Assembly: GCA_964352615.1 (NCBI GenBank)
Contig: CAYGSG010000003.1
Span: 1-64,000 of the forward strand
Direction: 5' to 3'
Length of the DNA stretch: 64,000 bases
DNA from: OFTM382 sp964352615
Lineage (GTDB): Bacteria > Planctomycetota > Phycisphaerae > Phycisphaerales > UBA1924
Each line of letters begins with the position of its first letter. The stretch's first letter is position 1. Positions 34,301 through 44,001 of the stretch are shown one piece after another. Below the pieces are notes generated by a model, which worked only from the letters and a program-made list of their open reading frames with translations, did no database searches and was not told where the DNA came from. The position numbers and the translations under genes are program-made.

Positions 34301-37300
34301 ACCGCGCCGATGTTGCGAACACCCGCCGCCGGGGTCAGGTCGATGCGTGTGCGGGTGATGATCTCGCTGTTGCGTGCCGCCTCGATGAACCCGCTCATGG
34401 GCCCGTAAGCTGTGGGCGTCGAACCGCCATCGAGATCGAGTGTTACCACATCGATCATCGCATCGCCCGCTGTACGGTCGAGCACAAGATCGCCGTGACC
34501 GCCCGGCCCCGCTGTGGAAACCGCGAGCACGCCGAGCCTGCTGCCCGCGATGCCCGAGGCGGTATCGGTCGCGAGACCGAGCAGCACATCGCCGCCCGCT
34601 CCGCTGGCTGATGATGCATCGAGCACGAGCGTGCGACCCGCGGCGTCTGCGAACAGGGCGGCCTCGGTGAGGTCGATGTCCGCGGCGTTGCCCGCGTTGT
34701 CAAAGTCCGTCGCGATGACGCTGTTACGACTCACACGAAGCGATCCGCGAACCGTCACGGGGCCGTTGATGTCGATCGTCGCGGGCAGATCGGTCACACC
34801 ATCAAGCGTGCCGGTCGTGTCGAGCGTGAGGCTCGCAAGCCCCAAGGTGTTGGCCAGACGGATGTCGCCGCCGTGCGTACCAACGGAGGACGTATCGATG
34901 GTGAGCGAGGACGAGGCGTTTGCGCCATCGACGGTCGTGCCAGCGATCGGCAGCAGCACATCGCCCGCATCCGCTGCGCCGCCCTGATGGGTATCGATCA
35001 AGCGTGCGCCCGAGGCCCGAACGACGCTGGCCGCGAGCACCATGAAGTCGCCCGTGTCGGCTCCGAAGCCTTCGAGCAGCACATCGCCGCTGAGCGTGAT
35101 GCGAGCGCCCGCGCTCAGCGAGAGATCGTTGATGAACGTGCCCGCGAACGCTCCGGCCGATTCGTTCACGTCGCCCAGCACAAGCACGCCGGTGCCGTTG
35201 GACCCGGTGGTACGGATCGTCAGATCGAGGGCGTCGGCGCCCGCTGCGAACGTCGTGGAGCCGAAGTCGCCCAGACCGCCAGCGGTATCCAGCGTGAGCG
35301 TCTGATCGATGATCGTCAGCGCCCCACGGATGGTCATCGGCCCGTCGGTCTCGACGGTGTCGGTCAGCATGTTGAGGCCCGTGAACGAATCCAGCGTGAG
35401 CGAGGCAAGGCCCATCGCGCCGCGCTCGACTCGGCCGAGATCGATCTGGCCCATCGTCGCTGTCAGCAGGCTCAGCCCCGAACCCGTCGCGCCCGACCGG
35501 ATGGTCGGGCCAGCGAGATCGATCGTGCCGCCCAGGCCGTTGTTGATGCCGTCGCCGTTGAGCGACACGTTCACGAGTGAACCACGGTCGATCGAGACGA
35601 TGCCCGACGAATCGATACCGAAGAACGGATCAGCACCGTCGAGCAGCACATCGTTGTGCAACGCGACCATCGCGGGCGTGGTGCCCGGCGCGAAGCTGTC
35701 GGCCAGCACGAGCACTTCACCCAGGAACGATCCGGACCCGCCGTTGTCGAATCGGCCGAGATCAATCCGGCCGCCGGTGAACCCGGATTCGCCGGTCGAT
35801 GTGTCGAGCGTCAGCGCGAAGTTGGACGCGGATCCGAAGAACCGCGCCATCGAGAGGTCGAGCGTGCCGCCGTTGCCGAGATCATCGTCGTTGGTATCGA
35901 TGACCCTGGAACCGGTGAGCACGACATCGCTGACAATCGTCAGGCCGCCCTCGATGGCGATGTCATTGGTGAGCGTGATCTCGCCAGCGCGAAGCTCGAC
36001 GTGTGAGAAATCCTGGAAGAAGGGCGTGGGCAGCACGATCTCGCCGCCCGCGCCGCCGCCTGTAGCGGTTGCATCGATGGTGAGCGTGTGCAGCCCGGCG
36101 GCAAAGCCTTCGAAGCTCTCGCCGCCCTGTGCGAACCGCACGTCGCCCGCATCGCCCGGCCCGCCCTCGGCGTGGGTGTCGAGCGTGATCGAACGCATGG
36201 CCTGCGCGTTGGCAAAGATGCCGATGTCGCCGCCGCTCGTGAGGATGTCGCCCCAGAATTCGGCGTCGCCGCTGGTGACCTCGAACGCATCGAGCCTGCC
36301 GTTGGTGCCGACTTCACCGACGCGCACGAACCTCGGCGTCACGCCTGTGGTATCGATCGCCGTAAGCACGAAGGTCTCGGGCCCGCTGATCGAGCTGTCC
36401 TCATGGAACAGAATGTCGCCATCGGTCGCGATGATCTCGATCGGTCCGCCGTCGGCGGCATCGAGGTCGACAATCATCGTGCCGGTGAAGTCGGCCTCGC
36501 GCAGCCTCGCACCGCCGCGAAGCGTCAGCGTGTCGGCGGCCACAATCGAGAGCGTATCGAGAGCGGTCTGCTGACCGATCGATGAGAGCAGCACGGTCGC
36601 ATTGGGCGCATCGATCGTCAGGCTCTGACCGCCAGGCGTGGCGCCGTTGATGCCAAAGCTTGCACCGCTGTGCGCGAGATTGCCAAGGTCGAGCGCCATC
36701 AGCCCGTTCACCGCGAAGCGCGTGTCGCCGTGGAGCAGCGCATCGCCCGCCAGGCCCGTCGCATCGATCGCGTCGGCCACGTACTCGGCCCCCGTGCCGC
36801 CGGTCGGGCCGAACTCGACTCGCCCGCTGGATGCCATTTCGAGCATCGCCAGAGGCAGCAGATCGGTTCCGATCGAAGCAAAGAGCTGCAAGTCGCCATC
36901 GCCCGAGTCAAGCACGAGCGACTCGCTCGATGCGGTCTGCGCGAGCACATCGCCGCGGAGCGTGATCGTGCCGCCCGCCGCGCCCGCATCGGTGGTGCGC
37001 AGCGTGGCCGTCGAGCCGTTGAGCAGGCCGATCCCGCCCATTACCTCGATGGTGGCGCCGGTGGTGCTCAGCAGCGCGGTCGTGTTGAACACGACCGGCC
37101 CATCGAGCAGGATCGTGCCGGGCAGCGCGCCCGCCGTGCTGGTGCTGACATCACCGTTGATCTCGATGCCGCCGCCGCGAGCGATGAGCCCGCCGAGCGC
37201 CGCGCCCGGCCCCTGGCCCATACTCGACGCCAACAGCACGTTGCCCGCGCCCGCATCAAGTTCGAGCCGGCCGCTGCCGTCAGAGGCCGCGATAACCGCC

Positions 37301-40300
37301 GAGGCGTTGGTCAGGTCGATCGTGGAACCGGCCGTGGTGATCGTCGTGACGGGCACATCGAGCACGATGCTGCCGCGCGCACGATCGAGGTTGATCGAGT
37401 CCACCGCGATCGTGCTGGTAGCGGCGCTGTCGCTGCGGAAAATCACCGAGCCGTTGGAGCCCGTGCCCGGCGTGCCGTTGCCCGCATCGGCGATGACCGT
37501 GAGCATCCGCACGCTCACGCCGCCAGAGCCGTCGAGATCGCCCAGCAGCACGCTGCCCGCGTTCGAATCCATCGCAGCGCTCGTGTCGATCGTGAGATCA
37601 AAGCCCGAGCCGCCATCGGTAATGAACGTATCCGTGAAGGAGGCAAGGCCCGCGTTGCCGAGCCCGTCTGCGTTGGTGTTTACAAGGGTGCTCGCGCCGA
37701 GCATCCAAACGCCGAAGACCGAGAGGTCGCCATCGAGCAGCACATCGTTGTTGGTGGCGAACGAGCCGGGCGTGTCGCCCCGCGTATCCACGGTAATAGC
37801 CGAGAGGAACATCCCCGTGCCGCCGTGGTCACCAAACTCGTTCACGTCGATGCCGCCGGTGGTGGCAACACCGCCGGGCGTCGATGTATCCAGCGTGAGC
37901 GTCGAACCGCCCGACGCTGCGAACACCGCTGCGTTGAGGGCGATCGGCCCGGAAGCAGCGCCGCCAGTCTGGTGCGTATCGATGCGAGCCGAGCCGTCGA
38001 TCGCGACCGCTGGCCCGTTGAACGTAAAGCCCGTGGTCCCGCTGATCAGCACATCACCGGTCAGCGTGAGCGTGCCGCCGGAGGCGCTGGTGGTATCCAC
38101 CAGAACGCCATCAACAAAGCCTGAAAGCCCGCCCCGGTTGCCAAACGTGCCGAGCGTGATGCGGCCGTCGCCATCAAACGTGTCGGTCACCCGCAGCGTC
38201 AGATCGGTCATCGGCGCAGCAGCCGAGACGTGCGCCCCGCTCAGGTCGATCGCTCCGCCCGTGGTCTCGACCGTGAGGTCGCCGCCAAGCTCAATATCAC
38301 CGATGAGCGTGAAGCCGCCGAGCGTGTTGAACGCCGTCGCGCCCGCTGCGGTGCGGATCACGCCGTCGCCCGCCGCGCCCGAAGCATCGGCGGTGAAGCT
38401 CGTGAACGCTTCGACCGAGGTATCCACCGCGCCCAGCGTGATATCGCCCGCTGCGCCCGCCGCCGAAGAGGCATCGAGCAGCAGGTTGGTGTCCGCGCCG
38501 CTGCCATCAGCGAGCAGCGTCGAATCCGCCAGATCGATCACGCCCGCGTCACCGCCGCTGCCCGCACCGGTGCGGATCGAAGCGTCCTTGGTGACGAGCA
38601 GGTCCGCGCCGCCTTGCAGCGTGAAGCCGTGGCCCGCAAGCGTCGCAGCGAGGTCGATCGCCGTCGAGAGCCTCACGCTCGCCACCGGTCCGATGCCCGA
38701 AGCCTGTGCCACCACGCCCGCGAGGTACGAGGCCGAGCCGAAGAAATCGTCCGCCGCCAGCAGATCGATGGTGCCCGCCGCGGCATCGCTCGACGAGGTG
38801 TCCAGCGTCAGCGTCAAGCCCGGCATCGTCGCGTGGAAGACCGCTTGATCGAGATCGATAAAGCCTGAATCGCCGAGGTTGTCGGCGTTGGTATCGATCG
38901 TGACCGTCGCGCTCTGCTCGACTCGGCCGACCAGCTCAAGATCGCCCTCGATGATGATCGAGGTGTCGAGCTCAATAAGCCCCGCCATGAGCTGCGTGAG
39001 GTCAAAGCCCTGGAAGAACCCGCTGGGCAGCACGATCGAACCGCTCATGCCGCCGCCGTCGGCGCGCGCATCGACCGTCAGACTCAGCCCCGGTCCAGCC
39101 GCGGTCACGGTGCTCGCCGGTCCGAAGCTGATCGTCCCCGCGTTGCCGCCGGGCGTCACGCCGCCGATCGAGTCCAGCGGGTCGCTGTCGATCGCGATCG
39201 AGGCATGCACACCGATGGTCGGCGTGGAGCCGAAATCGATGTCGCCGCTCGTGCGGACATCGCCGCGAAGGTCTACATGGGCCGCCTCAAAGCGCAGCGA
39301 GGTGGGTACATCAGCGATCGCTGCGGGCACGCCGCCAAAGTCAATGATGCCCGTCGTTGCGCCGTCGCCGGTTGCGATCATCTCGATCGCACGCTGGCCC
39401 GTGAGCATCGGCAGCAGCACGTTGCCGTCGGTCGCATCAAAGACCATCGGCGAACCGCCCGAAAGCACGATCGCGGAGCTTGCGCCCGATAGGTCGATGT
39501 TCCCGCCCGCCACGAAGACCGAATCGCTCAGCGTGACCGGGCCGCCCGAAGCGGTGAAGCCCGCCAGACGCATGCCCGTCGAACCGATGCCCGGCAGGCT
39601 CGCGCCGCCAGCGCCGAGTTCGAGCGTCAGGCTCTGCGTGCCGTCGGCCGAGGTGATGCCGGCAGCGTTCGACAGATCGATCGCGCCCGCGCCACTGACC
39701 ACAAGCCGTGAAGAGCTGAGCAGGTCCACCGCGCCGGTGACCATCGAAAGGTTGAACGCATCGGCGAACAGATCCACGGGCGCAGCGCCGTCGCCAAGCT
39801 CCAGCGCAGCGCCCGTCACGACTTCCAGCGAGCCCAGCGGGATCGCGAGTGAGCCGATCGAACCGCCAATCGCCACGCCGCCATCAGCGGAGTTGAAGCT
39901 GATCGTCGAACCCGCAGCGTCGGCTGTAATCGGCCCCGCGAGCGTGATACGCCCCGCAACACCCGTCGCCGTGAAGGTGCGAACGCCCGCGCCCTCGAGC
40001 AGCACCGGGGTCTGGATGTCGATGGCCGCATCGGCCGCGAGCAGTTGACTGTTAGGCCGAAGCGTGGTCGTCGCGCCCGAGCCGATGATGCGAATGAACG
40101 CGCCCAGCAGGCCCGAGTGATCGACGCTCGTGTTGCTGTCAACGATGACCGAACTTCCCACCGTCGGTGCACGGAGCACGACCGGGTTGTTGAACGAGAC
40201 CGCCCCGCCGCCGCCGATCAGAATCGACTGCGCCGCCGAGGCGCTTTCGCGCCCGATCGTGATGCTGCTGAAGCCCGACTCAATGAGCGCCAGCTCGACC

Positions 40301-43300
40301 GCGGTCAGGTCCACGCTGCCCGCTTGCTGAGAAGCAAACCCGATGCGGAACGACTCGCCCGCGTCAAGGCCCAGCAGCGTGAGCGCACCCGTGCCGCCGA
40401 CCATGCCGCCAAAGTCGATCTCGCCGCCCGACAGGGTGACGTTGGTGGTCCCCGCGCCAAAGCCGCTCGCGAACGTCAGCACGCCATCGGTCAGCAGCGA
40501 CCGCGCCGTGCCGCTGATGGTCGTGGTGCCCGCGTACCGCTGCACGCCGGTGCCGCCGCCCGCCGAGTCGGTTGTCACGTCGCCGTCAATTCCGATGGTC
40601 TGCGCGGTGACATCGAGCGAACCCAGCGGCTGGCTCTGGCCCACCTGTGCAAGCTGCACATCGCCCGCGCCCGCATCGATCGAAAAGTCCATGCCCGCTG
40701 CCGAGCCGTCCACAGCGCTCGCCGACAAGTCCACCCCGCCGCCGCCGGTCACGATGCCAATATCCGCCGCGATCGTCAGCGGCCCCACCACCGTCAGCGC
40801 GCCGTTGTCCGTCGTTACGTTTCCGAGCAGCGTGGTGCCGCCCGTGGTCGTGAGCGAGACCTCACCAATCGGCGTGCTCGCGCCGATCGCGGGCAGCGTC
40901 GCGCTGTCCGCGTCGATCGTGAACGCCTCGCCGCCGATCAGCCCGTCGATGCCCGTCGCGTTCGAAAGATCAACGCCCGAAGCCGTCGCAGCAATTACCA
41001 CATCGCTGGCCAGCGTGACAGCGCCCGTAACGCCTAAAGCGTCGAGCGCCATGACGGTGATATCGCCGCCGAGCGACAGATCGCCCGAGCCAAGCGTCAG
41101 CGCGTTGAGCGGGTGATCGCCCAGCACGCCGTCGGAGCCGACCACGGGCAGGCTGAGTGCTATCGGCGTCAGCACTTCGAAGCTCGCGGGCGTGCCGCCA
41201 TCGAGCGCCGTGATGCTGCGCGCCGAAGACAGATCGATCACGCCATCGCTCAGCAGCGCCGCAGCGCCGTCGATGATGATCGGCCCGGTCAGCCCGCTGA
41301 AGTCCGTCGACACAGCCCGCGTGGTCTGCGCATTGAGCCGAAGGGCACCCGACGTCGATAGCGCCAGCAGCCCCGGCGCGTTGTCGAGAATGCCCACATC
41401 GGAATCGAAGACAATGTCGCCCGTGCCCGCGCTGAGCGTCAGCGAGCCATCGCTCACATCGCCCGTCGTGCGCACCACCCCGCCGGGGTTGAGCACGATG
41501 TCGCCCCCGAACAGCCCGGTGGTCACGAGCGACGAAGCGCCGCTGTCCAGCCGAACGTCGCCGCCGAGCCCGCCCAACGTGATCGAGTCGCCCGCGGTGC
41601 TCAGGATCGAGCCGTTCTCGAGCACGACCTCGCCGAACGCGCGGAGCGTCAACGGCGCATCGAACGAGTTCGTGCCGCTCGATACAAACAGTTGGTCGCC
41701 CGCCTCGATCGTGATCGAAGCAAACGGCCCAACCAGATTCGCCTGCTCAGCAATCGTCAGCGTAAGTTCGCCCGGCGTCTCGGTTGTTCCGCCGACGCGC
41801 GCATCGGTCAGCGTTCCGAGCAGCAGCGAGGGCGGCGTGGAAACGCTGCCCGTGACCGCGCCACCAAAGTCCACATCGGTCGCGCGGATCGAGGTGTTGT
41901 TCGCGCCGAGCGACAGCGCATCGCTGAACGAGATCTCGCCACCCGTCGCCGTGAGCGTAGCATCGGCCGCCTCGACCACCACGAATCCGTCGTAGCGTTG
42001 ATCGCCGCCGGTGAGCACGTTGCCTTGGAGACCGATGACGCCCGAGCCGCCGCCGTCGGCAGCCGTGCGCACATCGAGGCTCGTGAGCAGATCGAGATCG
42101 CCGCCGGTAACCTCGGCCAGTGTCACATCGCCGCCGGTGATCGTCGCCCTCGCATCAAGATCGAGCGAACTCGCCGCGTCAGAGGGCTCAGCGGCGCCCG
42201 TCAAGATGATGTTGCCCGCCGATGTCGAGAGCCCCGCGGTGTCGATCGTGCGCACGCCCGTAAGGCGCATTGGTCCGTCTATAAGCACCGAGCCGCCGTC
42301 GGTCGCCAGGTCCGCCAGCAAGTTGACCCGTCCGAGCCCGCCATCGATAACCAGATCGATCGCGCCGCCGATGCCGCCGCCGCCCGCCGTATCGATGGCC
42401 GCGTTGATCGTAATCGAGCCGTCCTGCTGCAACGAGGCAGCTGCCGCGTTGGCGATGAGCGTCACATCGCCGCCGAGCGTCGTGATCGGCTGGTTGACCG
42501 TGATGTTCCGCCCGGCCTCGGCCATCAAGCCAATGCCCGCGTTCTCCATAACGAGCACCGCATCAAACGTGATGTCGCGCTCGGCTTGCAGGATCACATC
42601 CGAAGTCGCCGACGTGATGACGCTCGCTTCAATCTCGTTGGGGAACGCGTCGCCGTCGAGGTTGGTGTCGGGATCGGTGAAGTTGTCGACGTCCGTCAGC
42701 GTGATCGAGTCGCCCGTGCCGTCGGCGACAACCGTGATGTCTTCGGGATCGAGCAGCAGCGTGCCGTCGTTTCCGCCAAGCTCGCCGCCGGGCGTGCTGA
42801 CCTTGCCCTGGTAGGCGAGGCCCTTCTTGCCGGAGACCTCGACCATGCCGCCGTCGCCGGTGCCAGCGCCCGCAGCGCTGACCGTCCCGCCAAAGCCGGT
42901 GGCCCGATCCGACCACACAACCACCGTGCCGCCGTCGCCGCTCACGGTCGCGTCGGCGTTGATCGTTGTTTCGGGCGTCACAAGCGTCTGCTGCGCGTTG
43001 CGCAGCGAAGCATCTTGGCCGCGGAACCCGCCGCCGATGCGCACATCGCCGCCGCCGCTGTGGCCCGAAACATCGATCCAAGCGCCATCCACCGCCACGC
43101 GGTCGCCCAGCAGTTCGACCCGGCCGCCCATCTGTCCGGGGGCCGTCGCCGATGCATCGATCACACCGCGAGCTATCACGGTGTCGGCGTGCACCTGCAC
43201 GGACTGCGCGCGAATGCTCGAAAGATCGTGGATCGCCACCGAGTACACATCGCCCCGCGCGAGCATCGTGCCGCTCTCGCCGATGGCCTGCGCCTGAGTG

Positions 43301-44001
43301 GCGAGCTGGTCGGCGTTCATCCGCGCGTAGATGTGCCCGCCGCGCTCACCGATGAGCACCTCGTCGCCCGCCATCAGCGTCACGACATCGCGCGCCTCGA
43401 TCGAACCGAAGTTCGCCACGTGCCGGCCCAGCAGGTGAACCGTGTCCGCGTAGATCGAGCCGTGGTTGATCACGTCGCCCTGAAGGTCCGTGAAACGATC
43501 GACACCCTGAAGAAAGTCCGTGTCCGCGATCGAGCCCGCAGCGGCGTAGATGCCCGCAGCGTTCACGACCGAGCCCTTGCCGAAGATCACGCCCGCTGGG
43601 TTGGCCAGGTACACCCGCCCGTTGGCCAGCAGTGTGCCATCGATGCGCGTCGGAGCCGCGCTGTTGATGCGGTTGAGCACCCGCGCGTTGGGACCGGGCT
43701 GAACGAACCGAACCGTCTCGAACGAGGCGATGTCGAAGCCCGAGTAGTTGATGATCGTCCGGTCAGCCGCGTGGATGGTCGTCACCGAACCGTTGCGGTC
43801 GAACGTCGCCGAGCCCGCAGCCACCTGAGCACCCTCGGGGTCGGCGAGCGCGGGCGATGCCAAAAGCGCCACCAGCGGGCTGATCGCCAGCCCGCCGCGG
43901 ATACCCGAGGCCAATCTTTGGGCCCGGTTGTGGGCTCGTCCCCGTCCCCTATTGGAAGCGCGTTGAGTGAGCCGAGACGACCGATTGCTGCTTTGTGCCA
44001 T
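28330..44001 (-). CDS. Giant two-partner-secretion exoprotein (filamentous-haemagglutinin-like, TpsA)
   Basis: A 5223-residue protein in one unbroken frame of 15.7 kb, roughly 0.5 MDa. The N-terminus is an extended signal peptide: a basic, Arg/Ser-rich 40-residue lead, then GLAISPLVALLASPALA. A haemagglutination-activity/TPS domain follows (TIINYSGFDIASFETVRFVQ, NRINSAAPTRIDGTLLANGR, VYLANPAGVIFGKGSVVNAA). Residues from about 200 to 4990 are Gly/Asp/Thr/Leu-rich repeats expected to form a very long right-handed beta-helix. A recurring module contains IDTN.D.LGN.G.IDL, LTLDTS and VLLDG-type segments. The last 220 residues are charged and helical with no beta-helix pattern. No RGD, PEP-CTERM or LPXTG motif was seen. 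The partner TpsB gene is 85 nt upstream. GAGG lies about 7 nt before the ATG. Confidence 0.9.
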   Translation of the reverse strand: MAQSSNRSSRLTQRASNRGRGRAHNRAQRLASGIRGGLAISPLVALLASPALADPEGAQVAAGSATFDRNGSVTTIHAADRTIINYSGFDIASFETVRFVQPGPNARVLNRINSAAPTRIDGTLLANGRVYLANPAGVIFGKGSVVNAAGIYAAAGSIADTDFLQGVDRFTDLQGDVINHGSIYADTVHLLGRHVANFGSIEARDVVTLMAGDEVLIGERGGHIYARMNADQLATQAQAIGESGTMLARGDVYSVAIHDLSSIRAQSVQVHADTVIARGVIDASATAPGQMGGRVELLGDRVAVDGAWIDVSGHSGGGDVRIGGGFRGQDASLRNAQQTLVTPETTINADATVSGDGGTVVVWSDRATGFGGTVSAAGAGTGDGGMVEVSGKKGLAYQGKVSTPGGELGGNDGTLLLDPEDITVVADGTGDSITLTDVDNFTDPDTNLDGDAFPNEIEASVITSATSDVILQAERDITFDAVLVMENAGIGLMAEAGRNITVNQPITTLGGDVTLIANAAAASLQQDGSITINAAIDTAGGGGIGGAIDLVIDGGLGRVNLLADLATDGGSVLIDGPMRLTGVRTIDTAGLSTSAGNIILTGAAEPSDAASSLDLDARATITGGDVTLAEVTGGDLDLLTSLDVRTAADGGGSGVIGLQGNVLTGGDQRYDGFVVVEAADATLTATGGEISFSDALSLGANNTSIRATDVDFGGAVTGSVSTPPSLLLGTLTDARVGGTTETPGELTLTIAEQANLVGPFASITIEAGDQLFVSSGTNSFDAPLTLRAFGEVVLENGSILSTAGDSITLGGLGGDVRLDSGASSLVTTGLFGGDIVLNPGGVVRTTGDVSDGSLTLSAGTGDIVFDSDVGILDNAPGLLALSTSGALRLNAQTTRAVSTDFSGLTGPIIIDGAAALLSDGVIDLSSARSITALDGGTPASFEVLTPIALSLPVVGSDGVLGDHPLNALTLGSGDLSLGGDITVMALDALGVTGAVTLASDVVIAATASGVDLSNATGIDGLIGGEAFTIDADSATLPAIGASTPIGEVSLTTTGGTTLLGNVTTDNGALTVVGPLTIAADIGIVTGGGGVDLSASAVDGSAAGMDFSIDAGAGDVQLAQVGQSQPLGSLDVTAQTIGIDGDVTTDSAGGGTGVQRYAGTTTISGTARSLLTDGVLTFASGFGAGTTNVTLSGGEIDFGGMVGGTGALTLLGLDAGESFRIGFASQQAGSVDLTAVELALIESGFSSITIGRESASAAQSILIGGGGAVSFNNPVVLRAPTVGSSVIVDSNTSVDHSGLLGAFIRIIGSGATTTLRPNSQLLAADAAIDIQTPVLLEGAGVRTFTATGVAGRITLAGPITADAAGSTISFNSADGGVAIGGSIGSLAIPLGSLEVVTGAALELGDGAAPVDLFADAFNLSMVTGAVDLLSSSRLVVSGAGAIDLSNAAGITSADGTQSLTLELGAGGASLPGIGSTGMRLAGFTASGGPVTLSDSVFVAGGNIDLSGASSAIVLSGGSPMVFDATDGNVLLPMLTGQRAIEMIATGDGATTGIIDFGGVPAAIADVPTSLRFEAAHVDLRGDVRTSGDIDFGSTPTIGVHASIAIDSDPLDSIGGVTPGGNAGTISFGPASTVTAAGPGLSLTVDARADGGGMSGSIVLPSGFFQGFDLTQLMAGLIELDTSIIIEGDLELVGRVEQSATVTIDTNADNLGDSGFIDLDQAVFHATMPGLTLTLDTSSSDAAAGTIDLLAADDFFGSASYLAGVVAQASGIGPVASVRLSTAIDLAATLAGHGFTLQGGADLLVTKDASIRTGAGSGGDAGVIDLADSTLLADGSGADTNLLLDASSAAGAAGDITLGAVDTSVEAFTSFTADASGAAGDGVIRTAAGATAFNTLGGFTLIGDIELGGDLTVETTGGAIDLSGAHVSAAAPMTDLTLRVTDTFDGDGRITLGTFGNRGGLSGFVDGVLVDTTSASGGTLTLTGDVLISGTTGFTFNGPAVAIDGSARIDTHQTGGAASGPIALNAAVFAASGGSTLTLDTSTPGGVATTGGIDVNEFGDHGGTGMFLSAITVDTRGDTPGSFATNNDVLLDGDLSVFGVWMLGASTLVNTNADGLGNAGLASFTDTFITDGGSGFDLTIDTSAAMDSNAGSVLLGDLDGSGGVSVRMLTVIADAGNGTPGTGSNGSVIFRSDSAATSTIAVDSINLDRARGSIVLDVPVTTITTAGSTIDLTNASAVIAASDGSGRLELDAGAGNVLLASSMGQGPGAALGGLIARGGGIEINGDVSTSTAGALPGTILLDGPVVFNTTALLSTTGATIEVMGGIGLLNGSTATLRTTDAGAAGGTITLRGDVLAQTASSESLVLDSGDGDLQLFASIGTDLLPLAMLEMASSGRVEFGPTGGTGAEYVADAIDATGLAGDALLHGDTRFAVNGLMALDLGNLAHSGASFGINGATPGGQSLTIDAPNATVLLSSIGQQTALDTLSIVAADTLTLRGGARLREADFTGTMIVDLDAADGGPIEIIATDGDILFHEDSSISGPETFVLTAIDTTGVTPRFVRVGEVGTNGRLDAFEVTSGDAEFWGDILTSGGDIGIFANAQAMRSITLDTHAEGGPGDAGDVRFAQGGESFEGFAAGLHTLTIDATATGGGAGGEIVLPTPFFQDFSHVELRAGEITLTNDIAIEGGLTIVSDVVLTGSRVIDTNDDDLGNGGTLDLSMARFFGSASNFALTLDTSTGESGFTGGRIDLGRFDNGGSGSFLGEVLVLADSFAPGTTPAMVALHNDVLLDGADPFFGIDSSGIVSIDRGSLVNVSLNGDGINNGLGGTIDLAGPTIRSGATGSGLSLLTATMGQIDLGRVERGAMGLASLTLDSFTGLNMLTDTVETDGPMTIRGALTIIDQTLTLDTAGGLGDFGSTTFAAGADALDLTIRTTGSNGTGVLVLGDVNESAGAFAGTFINDLSLSAGARITLSGDVLLEGFGADTGDFMVLAASVVRASGARLIDTHQGGAADAGDVLLPIAGTTVDGANASSSLTIDTSSVGTHGGDIRLANTLGLASLTLDTTGTLDGVTDLPATIDINGPVTVRGSLRVSRNSVIATDFDNAGNAADIDLTEAALFADAAGRTLVLDASSASGAGGDVLLGLATDTASGIAGSRLGVLAVSTAGPGGHGDLVLDRTAGDAMIDVVTLDLDGGSTPTAYGPMSGFIEAARNSEIITRTRIDLTPAAGVRNIGAVGTVFTLTNLGGSTGAQGIVLPAGGIGTQANPFGEVSVSTFSSNTILARGAVFTSADGGASGDASFAGRFTLVPGGTSMVFANGGSANFVSTMPGGPAIDLSTGTLTIMADVVNVFGTITGGPGSNIILKPASGDTIGLGDGVDASLDLLVTRATLGAFSESVGRVTIGNPNAATGTSLIEVGSFDIKTNLSLQTADAGRTVLLGSVTTTGDELRLLGPAFVDGTFSLDTTGPAGTFDGGSFVAVRTLDGTTPGAMLNGRLLGTDHLMLTLGKGDVIVIEDTGSSVPLGDITIDGGHDVTFYGSVHASSLRQGAAAGTADDGDGETEFREPALFTGTRGLVLETASVRILDDVTITGGASRFTADVLLSGDVLTASQPVVFDRTLVIVEGRTIDTTLPTSVGGPASAGAAMDFAFIDGEPGGGKGGGSDATLLLVAGNGNITIGLPGSGGSIVGGVGLNMPNGLAELRIASAGFTALDGPVRVGGLFQEDGDATSINAPVTTFADGMVEMVTRSGIDVLGSIASDGEVFLESPAIFLASDVSAISDPITFVGSTRIAGDVTVFSGPGFGGDITFDGTLDAVGEGINTLTLNSGVAETIFFEGLVGDSAPLDRITIEQAQNVTAREMFIARELFQTDTQNLTLFEGGLVVLGDADLNGNRYRFETSASFGGDVTITNFGLIDIPAIPVTLGGSFIQDGIGISNVATDLIAADLLTFATNVFVLASAEFGGSTATFGSDLDVASNAFTITAGEIAFNGGTGSVKGSSTLVLQPRSSSAGIDLGSPAGGSAMFSLSRTDLAALRDGFSSITIGRLGGSHAIVVGDATFRDPTTLRYSGTGGSATINESLTGFDNASFTLRGSTAGTKLIGSITTQGDAILIDDALIIAGEPAFLSAVGATLTVTGPIDAMADGMGTLDADADDIVFQQALGANAAPLGVDLDAFRVRTQAITAQDFITINAPEGFSPGGNITSRAGSVLVSGSTNLIVNTVFTGGGAGTSVTFDGLVNGGFGGTFNNPLGAVVFNQPVGIPSPLRTVSVNAGTILTQGVTSSGSQGFTGAASLNGDLNSVGAGSIFLSGPVTLLRDLSIATAGLQAGDLISIGQTDGAFNLDLSAGSAAITATGPMGTLTPLASLDASASLLSFLTVLSQGNQTYAGNATLNGVYTASEGDLAFNDSVTLGGNVEMNGRTLLVDGSVDGAFALDVTTPSSSTAVFNSDIGAGVPLTSLELLTGLASLQNVTTTGFQRYLADVSLTGDLIAGADLLVQRTLTLNTDTLIDANGVSVGGPINGGVNLTVSAGPGNAAFTTVGNTAPLTSFALLDAGNFTAGAMTAGFVDLNGVNITTSAPITTLTGGLTVTNTGAWQILPGASFFNLAGNLTQDGTGPTAISRNVAVANDMFFSAPVELRADNVQLVASNISLLAGVRTDGTPRALVVSAEEVARLSGSFGTDANPLSGFATTDTGRVDFVAADLVSLTGVRFDQPVTVEGDTFIRVTGARNGLGSQFAPAPVAELGNRQPLPGLSPDSIVFTDVVLGFGGDASLTLLTNLEATGSLIPKIFFGNDVGVGINSASGQDLTGFGPLNTLNLNADPRFTPEPGGFGERSGHTSVPIVATIMAPTNIVIATTDLLRFGLNEKFTTLGSVAFNSVNFAGAFSPTGRALVGDITAGGSIFVNSPLITILSRASGPVLEAGGILSNDLGVDFIAADLIQFNGAVSVLAFGPGQVTVATLDGAGTSGSLSNFSTRSIDDVNVAVLSLGFDLRSEGSTNTNVSQAIAGAVPRASEGDDVSQAASVSAAQKDVLRKLGVFARDASDAVLRAGLLGRSVYTDYNTPDPQTRRQEVTAQRLDEETVQAVVDIAQRLLFGIEGETDEVDALSQPTQVMREALNRAVDDWARDEDPQEWDSASLLTYMQTHSQEHADAITALQVLDEVLRQVELIGLSPGEVRDQRSVLLGQVRPVRLKLRQFYELVQLSRDSGDTNPAIDTNILPLG

